64,000 bases of DNA, taken from assembly GCF_035582795.1 (NCBI RefSeq), contig NC_134366.1, positions 107,515,756-107,579,755 on the forward strand, written 5' to 3'. Shown piece after piece: positions 23,711 through 36,872 of this stretch; positions within the stretch are counted from its first letter, which is position 1; every line of letters begins with the position of its first letter. The notes under the pieces were generated by a model, which was not told where the DNA came from, searched no databases, and saw only the letters and a program-made list of their open reading frames with translations. The DNA comes from Mycteria americana (lineage: Eukaryota > Chordata > Aves > Ciconiiformes > Ciconiidae). The position numbers and the translations under genes were made by a program.

Positions 23711-26700
23711 GTAACCGCGAGCCTAATTTCTTGTAGTGCTGTCATTGTGCCACCTCCTTGGTAGGCGCTGGTAGGCATCGGTTAATGAACCAAAAGACGC
23801 AGGCTATCCGACATGAGAGTTATTTTATGCTTTCTTTAACATTCAGTTGTGCTCCTTAGTGCCTCTCAGCATGAGCCTACTGACGGCAGCACACGCGGTC
23901 TATTATTAGTGTTGGTAGGTTTCTGAGCCAGTCGTGTAAGATTAACTGCAGATCAGCAAGGACTATTTGTTGCCTCTCCGAAAGGTAATATGAGGCAGGC
24001 CCTGTAAATCTTGTCATACAAACCATGCCTGACATTCATCCCTCTTATTTTTTTCACCGTATTAGGTAGAAGTCCAAATAGCAAAAGTGTTTGCAGGGTC
24101 CCTGCAACACTAATTTCAAAACATATGGTTGATTTAACTTGCAGCATTACCCACGCTTTCGTACTGCTGACAAATTGGGGCTTTTTTCATTGTCTCAGTC
24201 TATAGCAGTATACGCACAAACTAGAGCTCAGACCCACAAACCCTTCATGACAGCAAATAGTACCTTGCATGCTCTACTTTGGAAATGGCTTAACCCAGCA
24301 CTGTTCTTCCAATCATATTGGGCAAGCAAATCCTATATTTTCGTTCACTGACCTCATTGTAGGATGTTCATTGTTCTTATAAATTATTGTGTTTGAGCAG
24401 AAGTTTCATGAAATGGCATGGTCTCGCCTACATGCATACAAGTAGACCGTGCAGGCAGTTCATGAGGTCTGTCACTTGCTGGTGAGTGCTGTGAAACCCA
24501 TTGGTTTAATGGCCTGATCCTGCCATTTGCTGAAACTTCCCAGTTCCCCAAGTCAATAGAAAGTCAGAGTGTTTAATCTTTTGCCAGAAGCATAGTTCCT
24601 CCTTCATACCAGTGAGTCCCCAAAGCTTCTTTCGAGTGAGTCGTATTCATCATTAGGCGTTCTTGAAACTACCAGCCCTCGTGGGTAACACAATGCGCCC
24701 CCATCGCACAGCTTTACACCCTGGTCTTGCATCTGTTTGTGCTTAAATAACATTAGTTGCAATGAATGGAGCCGTGTGTTTCACGGGGTATATTCACCAC
24801 TGTATACAGCTGACAAATTCTTAGGCGTCATCTAGCTTTCTTAACTACTTCATTTTCTACCACTGGGAAGAAATAGCTAAAAAGAAAATAATAAAAGCTG
24901 AAGGTAGGCAATGTTACCTCTTTAATGTTATATTAGCACCATATGCAGCCAAATTGTGCCTCCCAGGTTTTCTGACTGAACGACTTACTATGGATGTTCA
25001 GGCGAAAGCATGGCACAGTTTGGCCTATTATTACAATTATTGCAAGCTGCACCATCATGATGGAATAGAAAACAGGCACTTTTGCTTTTCCCTTGCAAAT
25101 CATTTCCCAGCTAAAGGGAATAAATATTTCTGACTCCCCTGGTTAATGGCAGGGGAGTTTGTTTGCACCATAATGTTTGCAGCAGAATCAATGCTTTGAA
25201 AATGTTTGTTCTTAAAACAGTATTCATTACATAATGTAAATTTTTCTCCTAGCAAGACATGAGTTGTCATTTATTTTAAAATGTAGTGAATTATTGTGGA
25301 AATGCATTTACACACAGCTATAAAGAACAGCTGTGCTATTTTCAGATATTTCATGCAAAAGCTGGCTCTCATGATGCATACTTTCTCTAAGAATCACCTT
25401 CAGTAGGAGTTTCTGAAGTCTCTGCTGGTTTTACTGGACAAGAATGACCTGCACCCTGTTCCGTATGTTTAATTCTTAGGCAGTACTTTTCAGGAAGGGA
25501 AACAGCATTTTTGATTGCTGTCTTTCTAGCTTCCTCTTCCTACAGTAGCTGGCAACTGCCAGCCTTTTGTAAGGTAGATTGAAGAACCTTTTCCCTCATG
25601 CGTGGAAGAGGAGCAGGTACGCTGGTCCGCTAGGATCCGATATTTAACACTTTTCTGGAGGAGGAGAACTGCATTGCTCCACAAAAACTGGAACATGCTA
25701 GGTAGCCAAGAGTGTGCTGAAGCTTTAAGGTAGAGGTACACTTGTGAAAGCCTCTTTCACACAAGTGCAGTGATTTTCACACTGTTGATTTACACCAGCG
25801 TAGCCATACTGCTGGAGTGCCAAGACCTGAATGACTGAAGCTTGGCTACGATGAGTGGGAGTCTGTTAATAGCATACGCCCTTCACTATATTTTACAAAT
25901 GGGTATAACCGGGTTGTTTACTTGGTGGTTGTGAGTGACAGCTCATCTGTGGTGAGATTTTTTTCTGATGAACCATTTGGGACATTGTGATGGAGCCAAT
26001 GACCTGTGTAGCCGACGTTGAATGCCTACGTGGATGAGCACATGTGGGTTTTAGTTTTAAGTTTTGCCAGAACATCAGCATATGAGGAAAAGGGAAACAC
26101 CAATTAAATCCTAAAGATTTTCTTTCAAGTGGATAGCTTTAATCTTATCATTGATAGAAGGAGTAGGCAGGTTGAAAAGGATCATTGGCTGGAGGAGATT
26201 GTCCCGGGAGACTTCAGGCCCGATGAAAAGAGCTGGCAATATCCTCGCATTAAAAAGAGTCAAAGTGATCATCCATGAGCATAATGATTAGGGAAATTGA
26301 GAGCATTCATTTTTCAAAGGCCATGTGGTTGAGGAAAAGATTTGGTAGCAGGCAGCTCTCCTCCCCAGGCTGATTGCATGATTAAAAATGCTAGGTTACT
26401 TCAGAGTTTCTAGTGAGGTCTTTGACCCTGGAGTGCTATGTGCCTAAGGGTATAGTAGGGAATGCAGAGTACATTATAGGTTGTGCAGGTCACTGTTCAC
26501 TTCTGTTCAGGTTAGTCTGAATAACCAGCTGTGAGAGCTATCATTTCTCTGCAGTCAAAGAGCATCTAAAAATTTAACTCATTCTGGCTAAATTATTCAG
26601 ACATTAAGGGGGATTTTTTTTTTTTTAATCCTGAAAGAACTTGTTTCATTTGCTTTTCTGCTTGTTCTGCAAGTCCCTCTTTGAATGTGAGCATACAGGC

Positions 26701-27819
26701 ACCAGAAAGTCCATGTTACAGTTACTGGGCTCTTTTCGATTATCACTTTACATAAGCACCATAAATGGGTAACAACTTCCTGTGAAGGGACACATGCATT
26801 TTTTTCACTCATTGCTGTCAGATGTTTAAAATTAGTGGACAGTCACAGTGGACATGTCAGAAACCAAGTAAGGTTATGGCTTGACTGGCCCACGCAGACG
26901 TGTTACAACCAATTTGTTTGCCCTGCGATTGCTCAACCGCGCACACGGGGAGAGGCTAGCAGAAGCAGCCTTGCGTATGCCACTCATATTATGCATAAAT
27001 AAATTAAAATGTAAGTGGCTTTTCCTGGCCACTGTCCTTCTGCAGCATAATGGCTTGGACAGTAAAAATGGTGAGATCAAGATGGGGACAATAATCTGAA
27101 AAACTGAAGTGGAAACACTTCCATCCAAAGTGGCAATAAAAGTCAGGGTGTCACGAGCTCAAGAGACAAGGTTGCAAACACGGACTCTGAAAGACCTGGT
27201 GCATGAACTCGCTGTCCATTGGCATGGAGTTTTAATTACAGCTATTCTGAGAAAAAACGGTGAGAGTAACCGTGACATGAAAGGCAGCAAATATAACACT
27301 TCTATTTAAAAAAAGACAAAGGAAATTATCTGAACCATTGCCATTCATCTGATATAATTTGGGCATAAGAATGGCAGGCTCACAAGGGGCTCTGCAGAAC
27401 AACATTGTTAGTACCATGGAGTTAAATAGCTCACCAAGAGCAGATTGTGCTAGGTAACTCATATCTGATCATTTTTCTGTTTCACAGAAACATGAGAGGT
27501 CTTATCCTTTCTCATATTTATGCACCTGGTATCTTACCTCATAACAGGTAATCTGGAAAAACACCAGATGACAGTGGATTGTGTTGAAATGGGAAGTGAG
27601 GTTTGTGATGGGTTTCTAAAAGGGTTTGCTTCTAAGACTGTCTTTGTCAACTGTTTCATATTTTCATTAAAGATCTTGGCGCAGAAAAAGGTGTGTATAC
27701 TAATAAAATATGCTCAAAATGAGGAGCTGTCAGTCCAGAGAAAGAAATCTGGACAAGAAACCAAATCATCTTTAGAGGTGGAGTAATGTTAATCTAAGTG
27801 TACACAGTATCAGTTCCTG

Positions 27820-28400
27820 TACTTAGCAGAAGCCCTTGTTGTTAGTTTGTCTTCTGAGGACCCATGGTTTGGAAAGGACAGAAAATGGTGTGTTAATTGC
27901 TCCCAAGATGACTGAGAGCCCACTTGATGGTGTGGCGCTCAAAAAAAGTGACATGTGGGCATGAAATACTTCAGGCAAGGTATTTCCAAAAGTGAAAGAC
28001 ACTGCCAGTACTCTTGTGCAAAACACTTCAGAGCCCGCCTGGACTACCATGTACAGCTCTGATCACCCCTGTTGAAGTAAGCTGTGCTCAAACTGAACTG
28101 GTTTGGAAAACAGCTACCAGGCTGATCAGAGCAATGGGAAGCCCTGGTAAATGAGAGGAGACCAGGAGGTCTTATCTTGGTTTAGTCCAGCAAGAAAAGA
28201 GTCTAAGAGATGTTGTGGCTGTCGATGTTGTGGCTGTCATTTATACATGCCTTGGGGCATGGATGAGGAGTCCAGTAAAAAACATCAAAAAGATGAAATG
28301 GGTGTAACCTGTCCATGAGTCAACTCAGGTCAGAAACCAGAAATGGATTCTTAGTCCTGGAGACATGAGGCTCTGGACAAAGCCTTCTGCTAGAGCCCAT
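27820..28400 (+). mobile_element. Ancient CR1/L3-like LINE fragment
   Basis: Blocks resembling the 3' part of old CR1-group LINEs occur in sense order: GGACTACCATGTACAGCTCT followed by GATCACCCC (near 28040), CAGGCTGATCAGAGCAATGG (near 28118), GAGAGGAGACCAGGAGGTCT (near 28153), and AGATGAAATGGGTGTAACCT (near 28291) before a CAGAAACCAGAAATGG block. The copy is very diverged and its ends are uncertain. Family assignment is by memory of the consensus only. Confidence 0.5.
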
Positions 28401-28981
28401 GGGGAGAGAGGAAAACCTAAATTGCTATTAAAGTGGAGTCTGAAAACTTAATGAAAAAAAGATGGCATCGGTTGACTCCCTGTGACAGCAGAACACTGGC
28501 CTCAGACACAGAGGCCTCAGCAGCCCAATGACCCAGGGCCTTCGTTGGAGTCTTGTGGCATAAACCTTATAAATATTTGTACAGCTGGGACAGGTAATTG
28601 CCTTCGCTGAGGTTACAGAGAATAAAAGAAACCCAACGGTTGTGTCAGAGAGTGTAGCAAGAGTCCTTTGCAGTGTCAAGCCCAGTCCTTTAGTTCAAAG
28701 CGCTGAGCTGGCCCCGTGCTGTGCAGCCAGCCGCTGGCGGAGTGGCAGAGCCACCACTGAAGTACTGGAGGCAGCCAAGAAGATCATCAATTACCCTTGA
28801 TTTTTAGAAAAAAATCACTGCTTTCAACAAGCTAAAGAAAAACTATATTTCTAGGGACATGTTCGCAAGGAAAGAGGAGAAAGGGAAATAAAAAAAAAAA
28901 AATTAAAAAAGCAGCTGTTGGGCCATTTCTGTGTTCCTAAAATGAAATAGGTTGCATATTTCACAGGACTGTGTTCATAAC

Positions 28982-29035
28982 AGATTATAAACTTGGTGCT
29001 ACACCAGTAGATTATAAACTTGACGCTACACCAAT
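28982..29035. repeat. 27-bp imperfect tandem duplication
   Basis: AGATTATAAACTTGGTGCTA followed by CACCAGT (28982-29008) is repeated as AGATTATAAACTTGACGCTA followed by CACCAAT (29009-29035), with three mismatches. It lies inside the CAVIN4 intron. Confidence 0.9.
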
Positions 29036-30784
29036 TGATCTGGTGTAACTGGTGTCCCCAGACCTGTTCCTTTGGGATGATCCTCACAAGGGACAGGCAG
29101 TCATCTTCTCAGGGCTGCCATTGATTTTTCTCCACCTATTAACACTGAGTGGTGGAAACAACGGATGTTAATTTACATTTGCACTGGAGGCAGTTGTTCA
29201 GGACTTTGCTTCTGCCTGCAAGCTAGCAGAAGAGCGTAGCTACGTCATGAGCCTCTCGTGTCGTGCCTCTTCCCCACAGTCCTAGAGGCTGCCTGGAGTG
29301 ACTTATCGACAGGAGCTGTGGCTGGCCACTGTGGGCACACACGTATCTTCAGTGATACCCTTCATGCCTGAGGCCCAGATTCAGGAATGGACTTGACTCT
29401 GGGGAGATGCAGTTGGGCTTTATATCCTCAGCACTGCTGAAGATAGATGAATCTTGCAGTTACTCCTTTAGCACAGGAATAAAGTTCATCAGAACAGCGC
29501 AGGCACAGATGGGAGAGATATGTGAAGTCATTAACAGCAAGTTCAGAGTCTGGGACAGGATCCATCTTGCCAGGCATTAGACATCAGTAACGGAGGCGCT
29601 TGTACATTTGGCCCGTAGACTCCCTTCAGACGAGCAGAGAGAAACGTATGGAGCCTGATTCACCTGACCTGTTGTAGACATCTACTTCTGGATACAGTTT
29701 CTACTTCCTAAGTACCTGTTCTCTCCATTGAGTTGAAAGAGTGTCCAGAAGCGAGTTCATATGGAGACGTGGTTGCTTGGGCAGATGAGTTCAGCAGCTC
29801 CTGATGAATGGTTGAGTTTCTGTGGTACTCAAGAGCACTTCCCTGCTCTAGCTAGCTTGCAAGAGCAGTCACCTTGTGATGAATGAATGAATCAAAACAT
29901 CACCAAACATTTTTTCGTCTTATCACACCTCGTGATCGCTCTTTCTCCTCCACTCACAAAGGGTTGGTATCTACAGATAAATTGGAAGTGAGAAATTTCA
30001 CCCGTTTGATTGCAAACCTGTGGAATGACCTGCAGAACTATTCCCTAGGCTAGCTCCATAAAACGACAGCAAAGCAAAGTAAGTGTGAAGCTTTAATGTT
30101 CCCCTGGAGCTGCAGTAGTCCTTTTTATGCAGCGTGTGGTGGCCTGGAGCCAAGGGCTTCTCCGAGTGATGTGGTATAACTGGGTAATGCTTGCTCGTTG
30201 TCTGTAGCTTGCTGCAGTCAGATAATGAGAGAATGAGCTGGGTTTCTTTATAGTCATTGTACGCTCCTGGTTAAATTAATGAATTTCTGTCAGAATTTAA
30301 AGAAAAGGGATGTGTATTAGGCTTCACAAAAGAGAACTGAGGGGGGGTTGACTGTTCTGGCCAGGCTGCTTTTTCATTATGTAAAAATAATTTTAAATAC
30401 AAGCAACAGCACTTGGCCATAGTCTTACGTGCTGAAGTGTTTATTCTCTATCTCCTTTACTTGATAAAATCCCTTAGGTGCCCTTTTAAAATAATCCTAT
30501 TTCTCTCTCATCTGAGCAGCTTTTTGGCCTGATGGCAGAGATTTTGAAATGGCATATTTGCAGAAAAAAATGAAAGGATCGCTTGAGATTTATAAAGCTT
30601 CGCTCTTAACTGTTAGAATATGAGTAAAAGTACTGAATGTTTTGTAATTGGTTATTCATCAGCGGTTTCACACTGATTTAGAGAGCAGTTTCAAGGAGAT
30701 GTTTTAGTGATTTACCTTGGCTGCCGGTTTGAATAACAAATCATTCATTTAACATGCAAATTTCTAGGATTCTTTTTTAAACAT

Positions 30785-31010
30785 TGTGGCGATGCAGTGT
30801 CCTGCCCATACGCTGCCAGTCATTTGCATCCCCAGTTGTCATAGACACGGCAGCAGCACCAGGGCAGGCGCACGCTGGCCTTCGACCATTTTGCTGCTTC
30901 GTGCTCTGCTTCGGAATCGTCAGGTGGTCACCAGTCCCATCTGTGCCTATGTTAATCATCACCTGCACCTTCCCTGTCACACATCCCAGGGCTGAGCGAT
31001 CATTGCCGTG
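30785..31010. promoter_or_regulatory. GC-richer intronic block with octamer and E-boxes (candidate enhancer)
   Basis: Within the AT-rich CAVIN4 intron this block holds an exact octamer ATTTGCAT (30822-30829), the POU-factor site, and two E-boxes, CAGGTG at 30921-30926 and CACCTG at 30960-30965. Paired E-boxes in the intron of a muscle gene are suggestive, but sites this short also arise by chance. Confidence 0.25.
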
Positions 31011-31112
31011 ACCTTTTCCCTGTGCAATACAATGACTCCAGGTTAGGGAGTTTCAGCTGTCTCTCCTCCCTACTTTTCCTGTGAGCAGCTTCTCTAGGAG
31101 CATTTTGAGTCT

Positions 31113-31195
31113 TGATTTTATATATATGCACACATAATGTAATTATATATATAATAAATGATTTTATATATATTTATATAATTTAATTATTTATT
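31113..31195. repeat. AT-rich low-complexity tract
   Basis: This is a run of TA and TTTA repeats (TATATATATAATAAATGA and similar) with small internal palindromes. It is simple-sequence DNA inside the CAVIN4 intron. Confidence 0.8.
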
Positions 31196-34100
31196 TGGTC
31201 ATTCTGTTTTTCTCTGTTATTGTTTCTTGTATTTTAAAAAATTTTGTTCTGCTAAAGTTTTAATGGAAATTAGATAACAGTTGAGAGCTGGTAAGAGTTG
31301 CCTTTGTTACAGCTTCTTAGAATTACATTTTGAAGCTATTTGACAAGAGAATGCAAAACTGGTTTATAGTGTTTCTAGCATATATTTACACATAAGGCAA
31401 TGTATTTTATTTTTTCTCCTTGCTGACTCTAGAAGCCCAGTCTGGGCTTTGAAATACAAACCCAGGATACGTTTGCAAAAAACCATGAAAGGACAAGGGG
31501 GAGTAAAGCTCCTGAACTGGCCACACCCATTAAAATGGCCTTATATCCCATTATTTTTTATTTTTAAATGACATTACAATAAAATTATTACTGAAATAAT
31601 AATTTAAAGTGTTAATGTACTTAAAGCCTAAGTATTGTTGTACAGCGACACTATGTCACTGCTTTGTCTAGCAAATCCAGTGGACTCCCTTTTCTTAATG
31701 ACAATACTACTACTGCTGCTATTAATTATTGATCCCACCTGTGCTTACAAAGATAAAGAGTGCAGATTTAGCTAACAAGTTTGTGAGGGAAATTTTTAAT
31801 ACCCCTTTTTCCTTTGCACAGCCTCACTGACCTCGCTGAAGGCATGACATTCCTCTTCCAGGAGCCCCTTTGGCTTATTTGCTCCTTAGTTCAGCAGTAA
31901 GAGAGAAAGGTGCTGTTAGAGCCGACCTGATCTTTGCCAGGACCCAACTGCAGCAAAATACCTGAGACATCGCTAAACGATTTGCTCCGCCGTTTCCCTT
32001 CTTTCCCTGCCCAGAGATGAGAAGAGCCTGACTGTGCAGGCAGGGTTATCAAGTAGGCACATTTTGAGACAGTCTCTTTTCCCCCGCAGTTTTCAATTAT
32101 GTGAGCATCGCCACCTCGAGAGCCTCATAACATTGATGAGGGGCATTGCCACACTGAAGAGTATTTGCCTACTGTTTTTAAGGTTTCTGTGAGGTGAAAA
32201 AGAGTCAGCACCTTGCACTTTGCGTAGTTTAAGGAGCAGGTGCATTAGCCTTCCTTCATAAATGCATAAATGCCTTGTTATATCCTATGGGAGAAAAACG
32301 CTACTGCTGTGACCCCTTCCTTGAGATCAGGAGACGCTGGCAGTGCCTGCAAACTGGTCAGCACCCTCACGCGTGGGTGCAGAGCAGCCAGAATTTCGGC
32401 AGGTGATGAAAAGTTTGCAGGGCGAAAGGAGTGTGTGAAGGACACAGACTACGTCCCTTCGAAAATTTTTTAGTCATGAATTAAATTGAAATGGGGGAGA
32501 AAATGGCAATGATGGAGTCAGACTTTCTTGGGAACCCAGGGTTCCCGTGTTCCCAGTGTTCCAATATTCACTGTCCCCGGAGCCATCCATTCAAATCAAT
32601 GCCATGCTGGCCTTCGTCACCAAAGCTGAAGTTTACTCATGTGTTTACTTTGTATTCAACCAGGCCCTTAAAAACTCAAACTTCTTTGGCTAGGCATACT
32701 TGAGAGAAGTTACATATTCAAAAATTAGGAAAAGCCAAAGTTCAGGTTTAAAATGCTTTCTTAGCAAACTTACTGTGCCAGGGGCATCACCAGCCACTCC
32801 TGAATTGTACAGTCGTTCTGTTACGATGTTATACCTTTAAGATTTGTTTGTTAAAGTTGTTTCTTAAGCAGTGGATCTAACTAACCTTACAGCTTTGTGG
32901 CCTCTGTATTTCTCTCCCTTCCCGGCTGAACGGCAAAGGTGTCCAGGCTTTCCCCTTATCACTGCAACCAATGCCTTCAGTCCTTCCTCTGCTACCACAG
33001 AACCTGAAGCCTTTCTCCTTCCAGACCTCATTTCCTTCCACATATATGCATTTTTCCAAAATATTTCCAGTTTCAACAACACAACAGCTAATCTGACTCC
33101 CTTCCTCCCTCTCCCCTCCTACACCCTTTCATAACACACACACAAAATGTTGGGTCCAGATCTACAAGCAAGGTACCTGAGCCACTGTAGTGTTTGCTCA
33201 GGACAGACGTCAGCTAGGAGGACAGACGGAATGACTCACAACACAGCGGGCTCCTCGGCAGAGAGCTTATTTCTTCATGGCTGAGCTCAGCTCCCTTCTC
33301 AAATTGGTGGAAAATGCCCAAATGTTTACATGTTAGTGGAGAGGCCGTGTAAGGGTGAGAAGGCGGGAGCTGCATAGCGTGAGCGTATATGCTACCTTTT
33401 GTACAAAACCAAGACAACTTCCAAGTCAACCACCTACATGACTGATTTCCCAACTTTTTTCTTGGAGGAGAAGGAAAAAAATTGTTTTGTTTTGAAAGGT
33501 TCAGGTCTATTTTCAGTTTGCTGAGTGGTGGACTAACTTTTCAGATTATGGCCAACGAGCGTACCAGGAGCAGTGTGAGCACCCTCTGCAGGGTGCACCC
33601 TCTCCAGGTGCTCCATCTAGGAGTGATGAAAGGGGAAGAAGGGGAATGATCAGCTTCCACGGATTTGTTTCTTGGTTTCTGGTTCTGGCATGTGCATGTC
33701 TTTGGGTTTTGTCAGTAGGCGGGGCAAGCAGAGTACACGTCCTTTGTATTAACCAATAGACCATATGACTGCACTCCTCTTTCCTCAAGAAATCAGCTTA
33801 AAAATACCTGACTGTTTGGTATCATCTTTCACTGTGAAACAATCTCCTGTCTTCCTTTTATTTGAGCACTTACAAATTTAGCTTGAAGATCCTCCCTTAC
33901 TTCCCATGAGGCGGTGGTGGCAGATACGAGTCCTTCCTAGCAAAATGCTTAAGTAGAGTTTTAACTAAAAGCTTGCAAGTAGCATCATCAATTGCTCAAC
34001 TCCTTCTCACCCTCCTCTAAGACTGGGCTGCCCAGCCCTGCTATTTCCAGTCCCATCTGCTTTCAAGCCACGAAGAAAGCTGTCACCAGGTTTAGGGATT

Positions 34101-36872
34101 TGTCCTGTGCAACTGAAATCTGTAGGTGTTTTGTCTTTGCTTTTAGTGAGTCTATAAATGAGCTGGTAGCTATATGCTTTGACCCCATCAATTTCCCATC
34201 TGGTGCTAAAATGTATCGTTCCTGCTTTAGGAAGGAGGAGCTCCTACCTTCTCTCTACCCCACTGATACCTAGTGATAAGAAGAAATGGGGAGGGGCAGG
34301 AGAGAGAAAGGAAGCAGAGGAGAAAGCTCTCCTATTGAGCCTAAATCACTGTATTTTTATTATGAAACCCCCTAACGTGCTAGCCAGTTTCACTAATACT
34401 TTCCACTTTGGCAACATCTTCCATCCAGAAACTTTGAGAGGAGATAGAAACTCACACTAATTTTTCGTCTTGCTACATTTGATTCTGCAAGATGTGTGCA
34501 GAAACCAAGGAAAAATCAAAAATCGGAGATTTGGCAAAGGTCATTCTCAGGGTCTGTAGCAGAATGAAGAATGTTCCTCAGGACCTGCAGCTCTAGTTTC
34601 TGTGTCTTGTCTACAAGGCCTTCATCTCACACGTTATTGTTCATAAGTCTTAATTCTAACACGTGTACAAAAGTTAAAGCACTCTCTTCTTTAGGTAATA
34701 GACCATAAAGATAAAAGCAATAAAAATCTGGCAAACAATTGACAAAAAGTACAGAAAAATTTGTTCTGCTTCCAAAGGAAGACAGCTTAAATACTGCAGA
34801 GAAAATAGTCTCTCTGCCTTCTCTCTTTTTAAAAAGTAATCTTCACATGAACAGCATACCCTATTCACCATATTGTATTCATTTCTGTGTATATTGAAAT
34901 TTCAGAATAGTCATTCTGGAAACATTTTTGTTACCATTTCAGCTGAAGGAGTGGGCTATAATTTACAAACTTTGAGGAACTATTATCCAGCTGTGTTTTA
35001 GTTCATTTTCAGAAAAGAAGGGATTATGTTTATATATAGAAGTCTTTATATAATTAATGTTAATTTGCACATGTTAATGAAGATGATTATTAGCAAAGCA
35101 TTGTAGTTTTGTTCCTGCTGATTTTGACAGATGAGTTGAATAACATTCTGCTGTAATCAATGCAACATAACTCGTCCCTATTTTTTCTAAGTATTAACAG
35201 CTATTTTACTGGAGGGTTTTTAATGAAGCCAAGGCATGATGACAGACTCTTAAGTGGGCTTTATCTGCCAAACAGCTTAATGTATTTTATTTTACATATT
35301 GCTAGTACTCTGTAAAATAATATTAAACATGACTTGCTACTAATGAGTCACTGTGAAAAATGACAGACATCTTTTTGGCCGGAAATCAGTTCACAGCAAA
35401 ATATTCAGTAAGACTGACCCATTCTTCATGGGTTCACAACTTCTAATATCTCTCCTATTTTCTGCATTAAGGTAATGATACTAAGGATAGAGCCCAGACA
35501 CTGTCATGCCTCAGAAATCAGCTGAAGTAGTTACTACTAATGGGAAACAGCTTTTAAAAGTTTTATATAGCTGTTGTACCTGTCTGCACCCTAAAGGGCT
35601 GCTCCTCTTGGGAGAAGAGCACATGCAGGTGCACATAAATGGCTAGTAGGGAAGAAGGGCTGGCATCGTCCATCTCATACACCTCCTACAAGTTACGGGT
35701 TTTCCACTCTGCATACACTAGTACTTCTAGACAGAAGTGGCTCACTGACACTGAGCCACAAATTTATAATGTCCATGCAGAAAGCAGTCTTCAGATCAGG
35801 GGATCAACTCTCTTAGGGGATTCTCCCTGTTCAGATAAATTGTACTACTGAATCCTTCCATTACCACAAGCTTTTTTCCTTTTTTTCTACGTCCTTAACC
35901 ACTAAGTGATTCTTGGTAAATTATTTGTTCACTGTGGACAGCTTTTGAAAGTCTTCTGTGCGTCTTCGAGTTTTGAGCCTCTAGCAATCTTTCTTTGGAG
36001 GGGCTACATACATTCCTAGTGCTAAGATAATCTACGATAGTCACCACTTCCAAGCATGCAGCTAATATGTATCATATGTATAATATAGATATCTAATACT
36101 TCATGCTCATACAGGCCACCAAACTTACCACAGGAGACAGAGGTGCTTGCTCAGGGTCATTCATATTTTTCCAGAAGGAACAAGTCAAGTTCATCTCAGC
36201 AATTGTGCAGATGCTGGGTGAATTGTGCGGAACTGGGTTTAGCAAATAACATCGCATTCCTTTAGTGACTTTGTCCCCTTGTGGAGCCAGCACATGTAAG
36301 TTAATATGTTGGGGTTCATCCCCTTCTGGGCAGCAACAGAAATGTTTGCTAAGTTCCAATTAGTCAAAAACCGTGCAATTGTCTTGGTGACAGTAAAGGA
36401 CTGAAGCTACTGGTATCACTGAGGCACTCATTTGGAGAGTGTACAGCTGACAGAAGCACAAGAGCCTCTTTTGTCTACAGGATGTCTTCTTCTATTGGTG
36501 AGGAATAATGGATCTAAGTCCAATCTCTGAGAAGCAGATCAGCTTAAAAAAAAAAAGAACTGGACAAATCTGCTCTGTAAAACCATTAGGGGCCAGTACA
36601 CATAGGACCATGGCATTCATTAGGTTCAGGTAGAACCAGACTGAAAAGAAATCTTTAATCAGGCCTAATGTCTTTACAGAAGTTGGCAAAGGTTTCTTCC
36701 GCCGTTTGTATTCTGTATAGATCACATACGATGGTACAAGCCTACCTTACTTTGTTTCAATATTGTATTTTGGTTAGCATTAATTAACTTCAAGCCAACA
36801 AACAAAATGCTTGAAATCACCATGCTTTTAAAACACACCTGCTGGAAGATGACTCTGTGCTTTCATTCACAG

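Larger units (their letters stand above)
23711..36872 (+). other. CAVIN4: CAVIN4 intron (13.2 kb)
   Basis: The intron begins GTAACC and ends TTTCATTCACAG. Its contents are mostly AT-rich unique sequence, with an old CR1-like fragment around 27820-28400, short tandem duplications at 28202-28240 and 28982-29035, a GC-richer block at 30785-31010 and an (AT)-rich tract at 31113-31195. None of the small open frames has a recognised domain. Confidence 0.8.
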
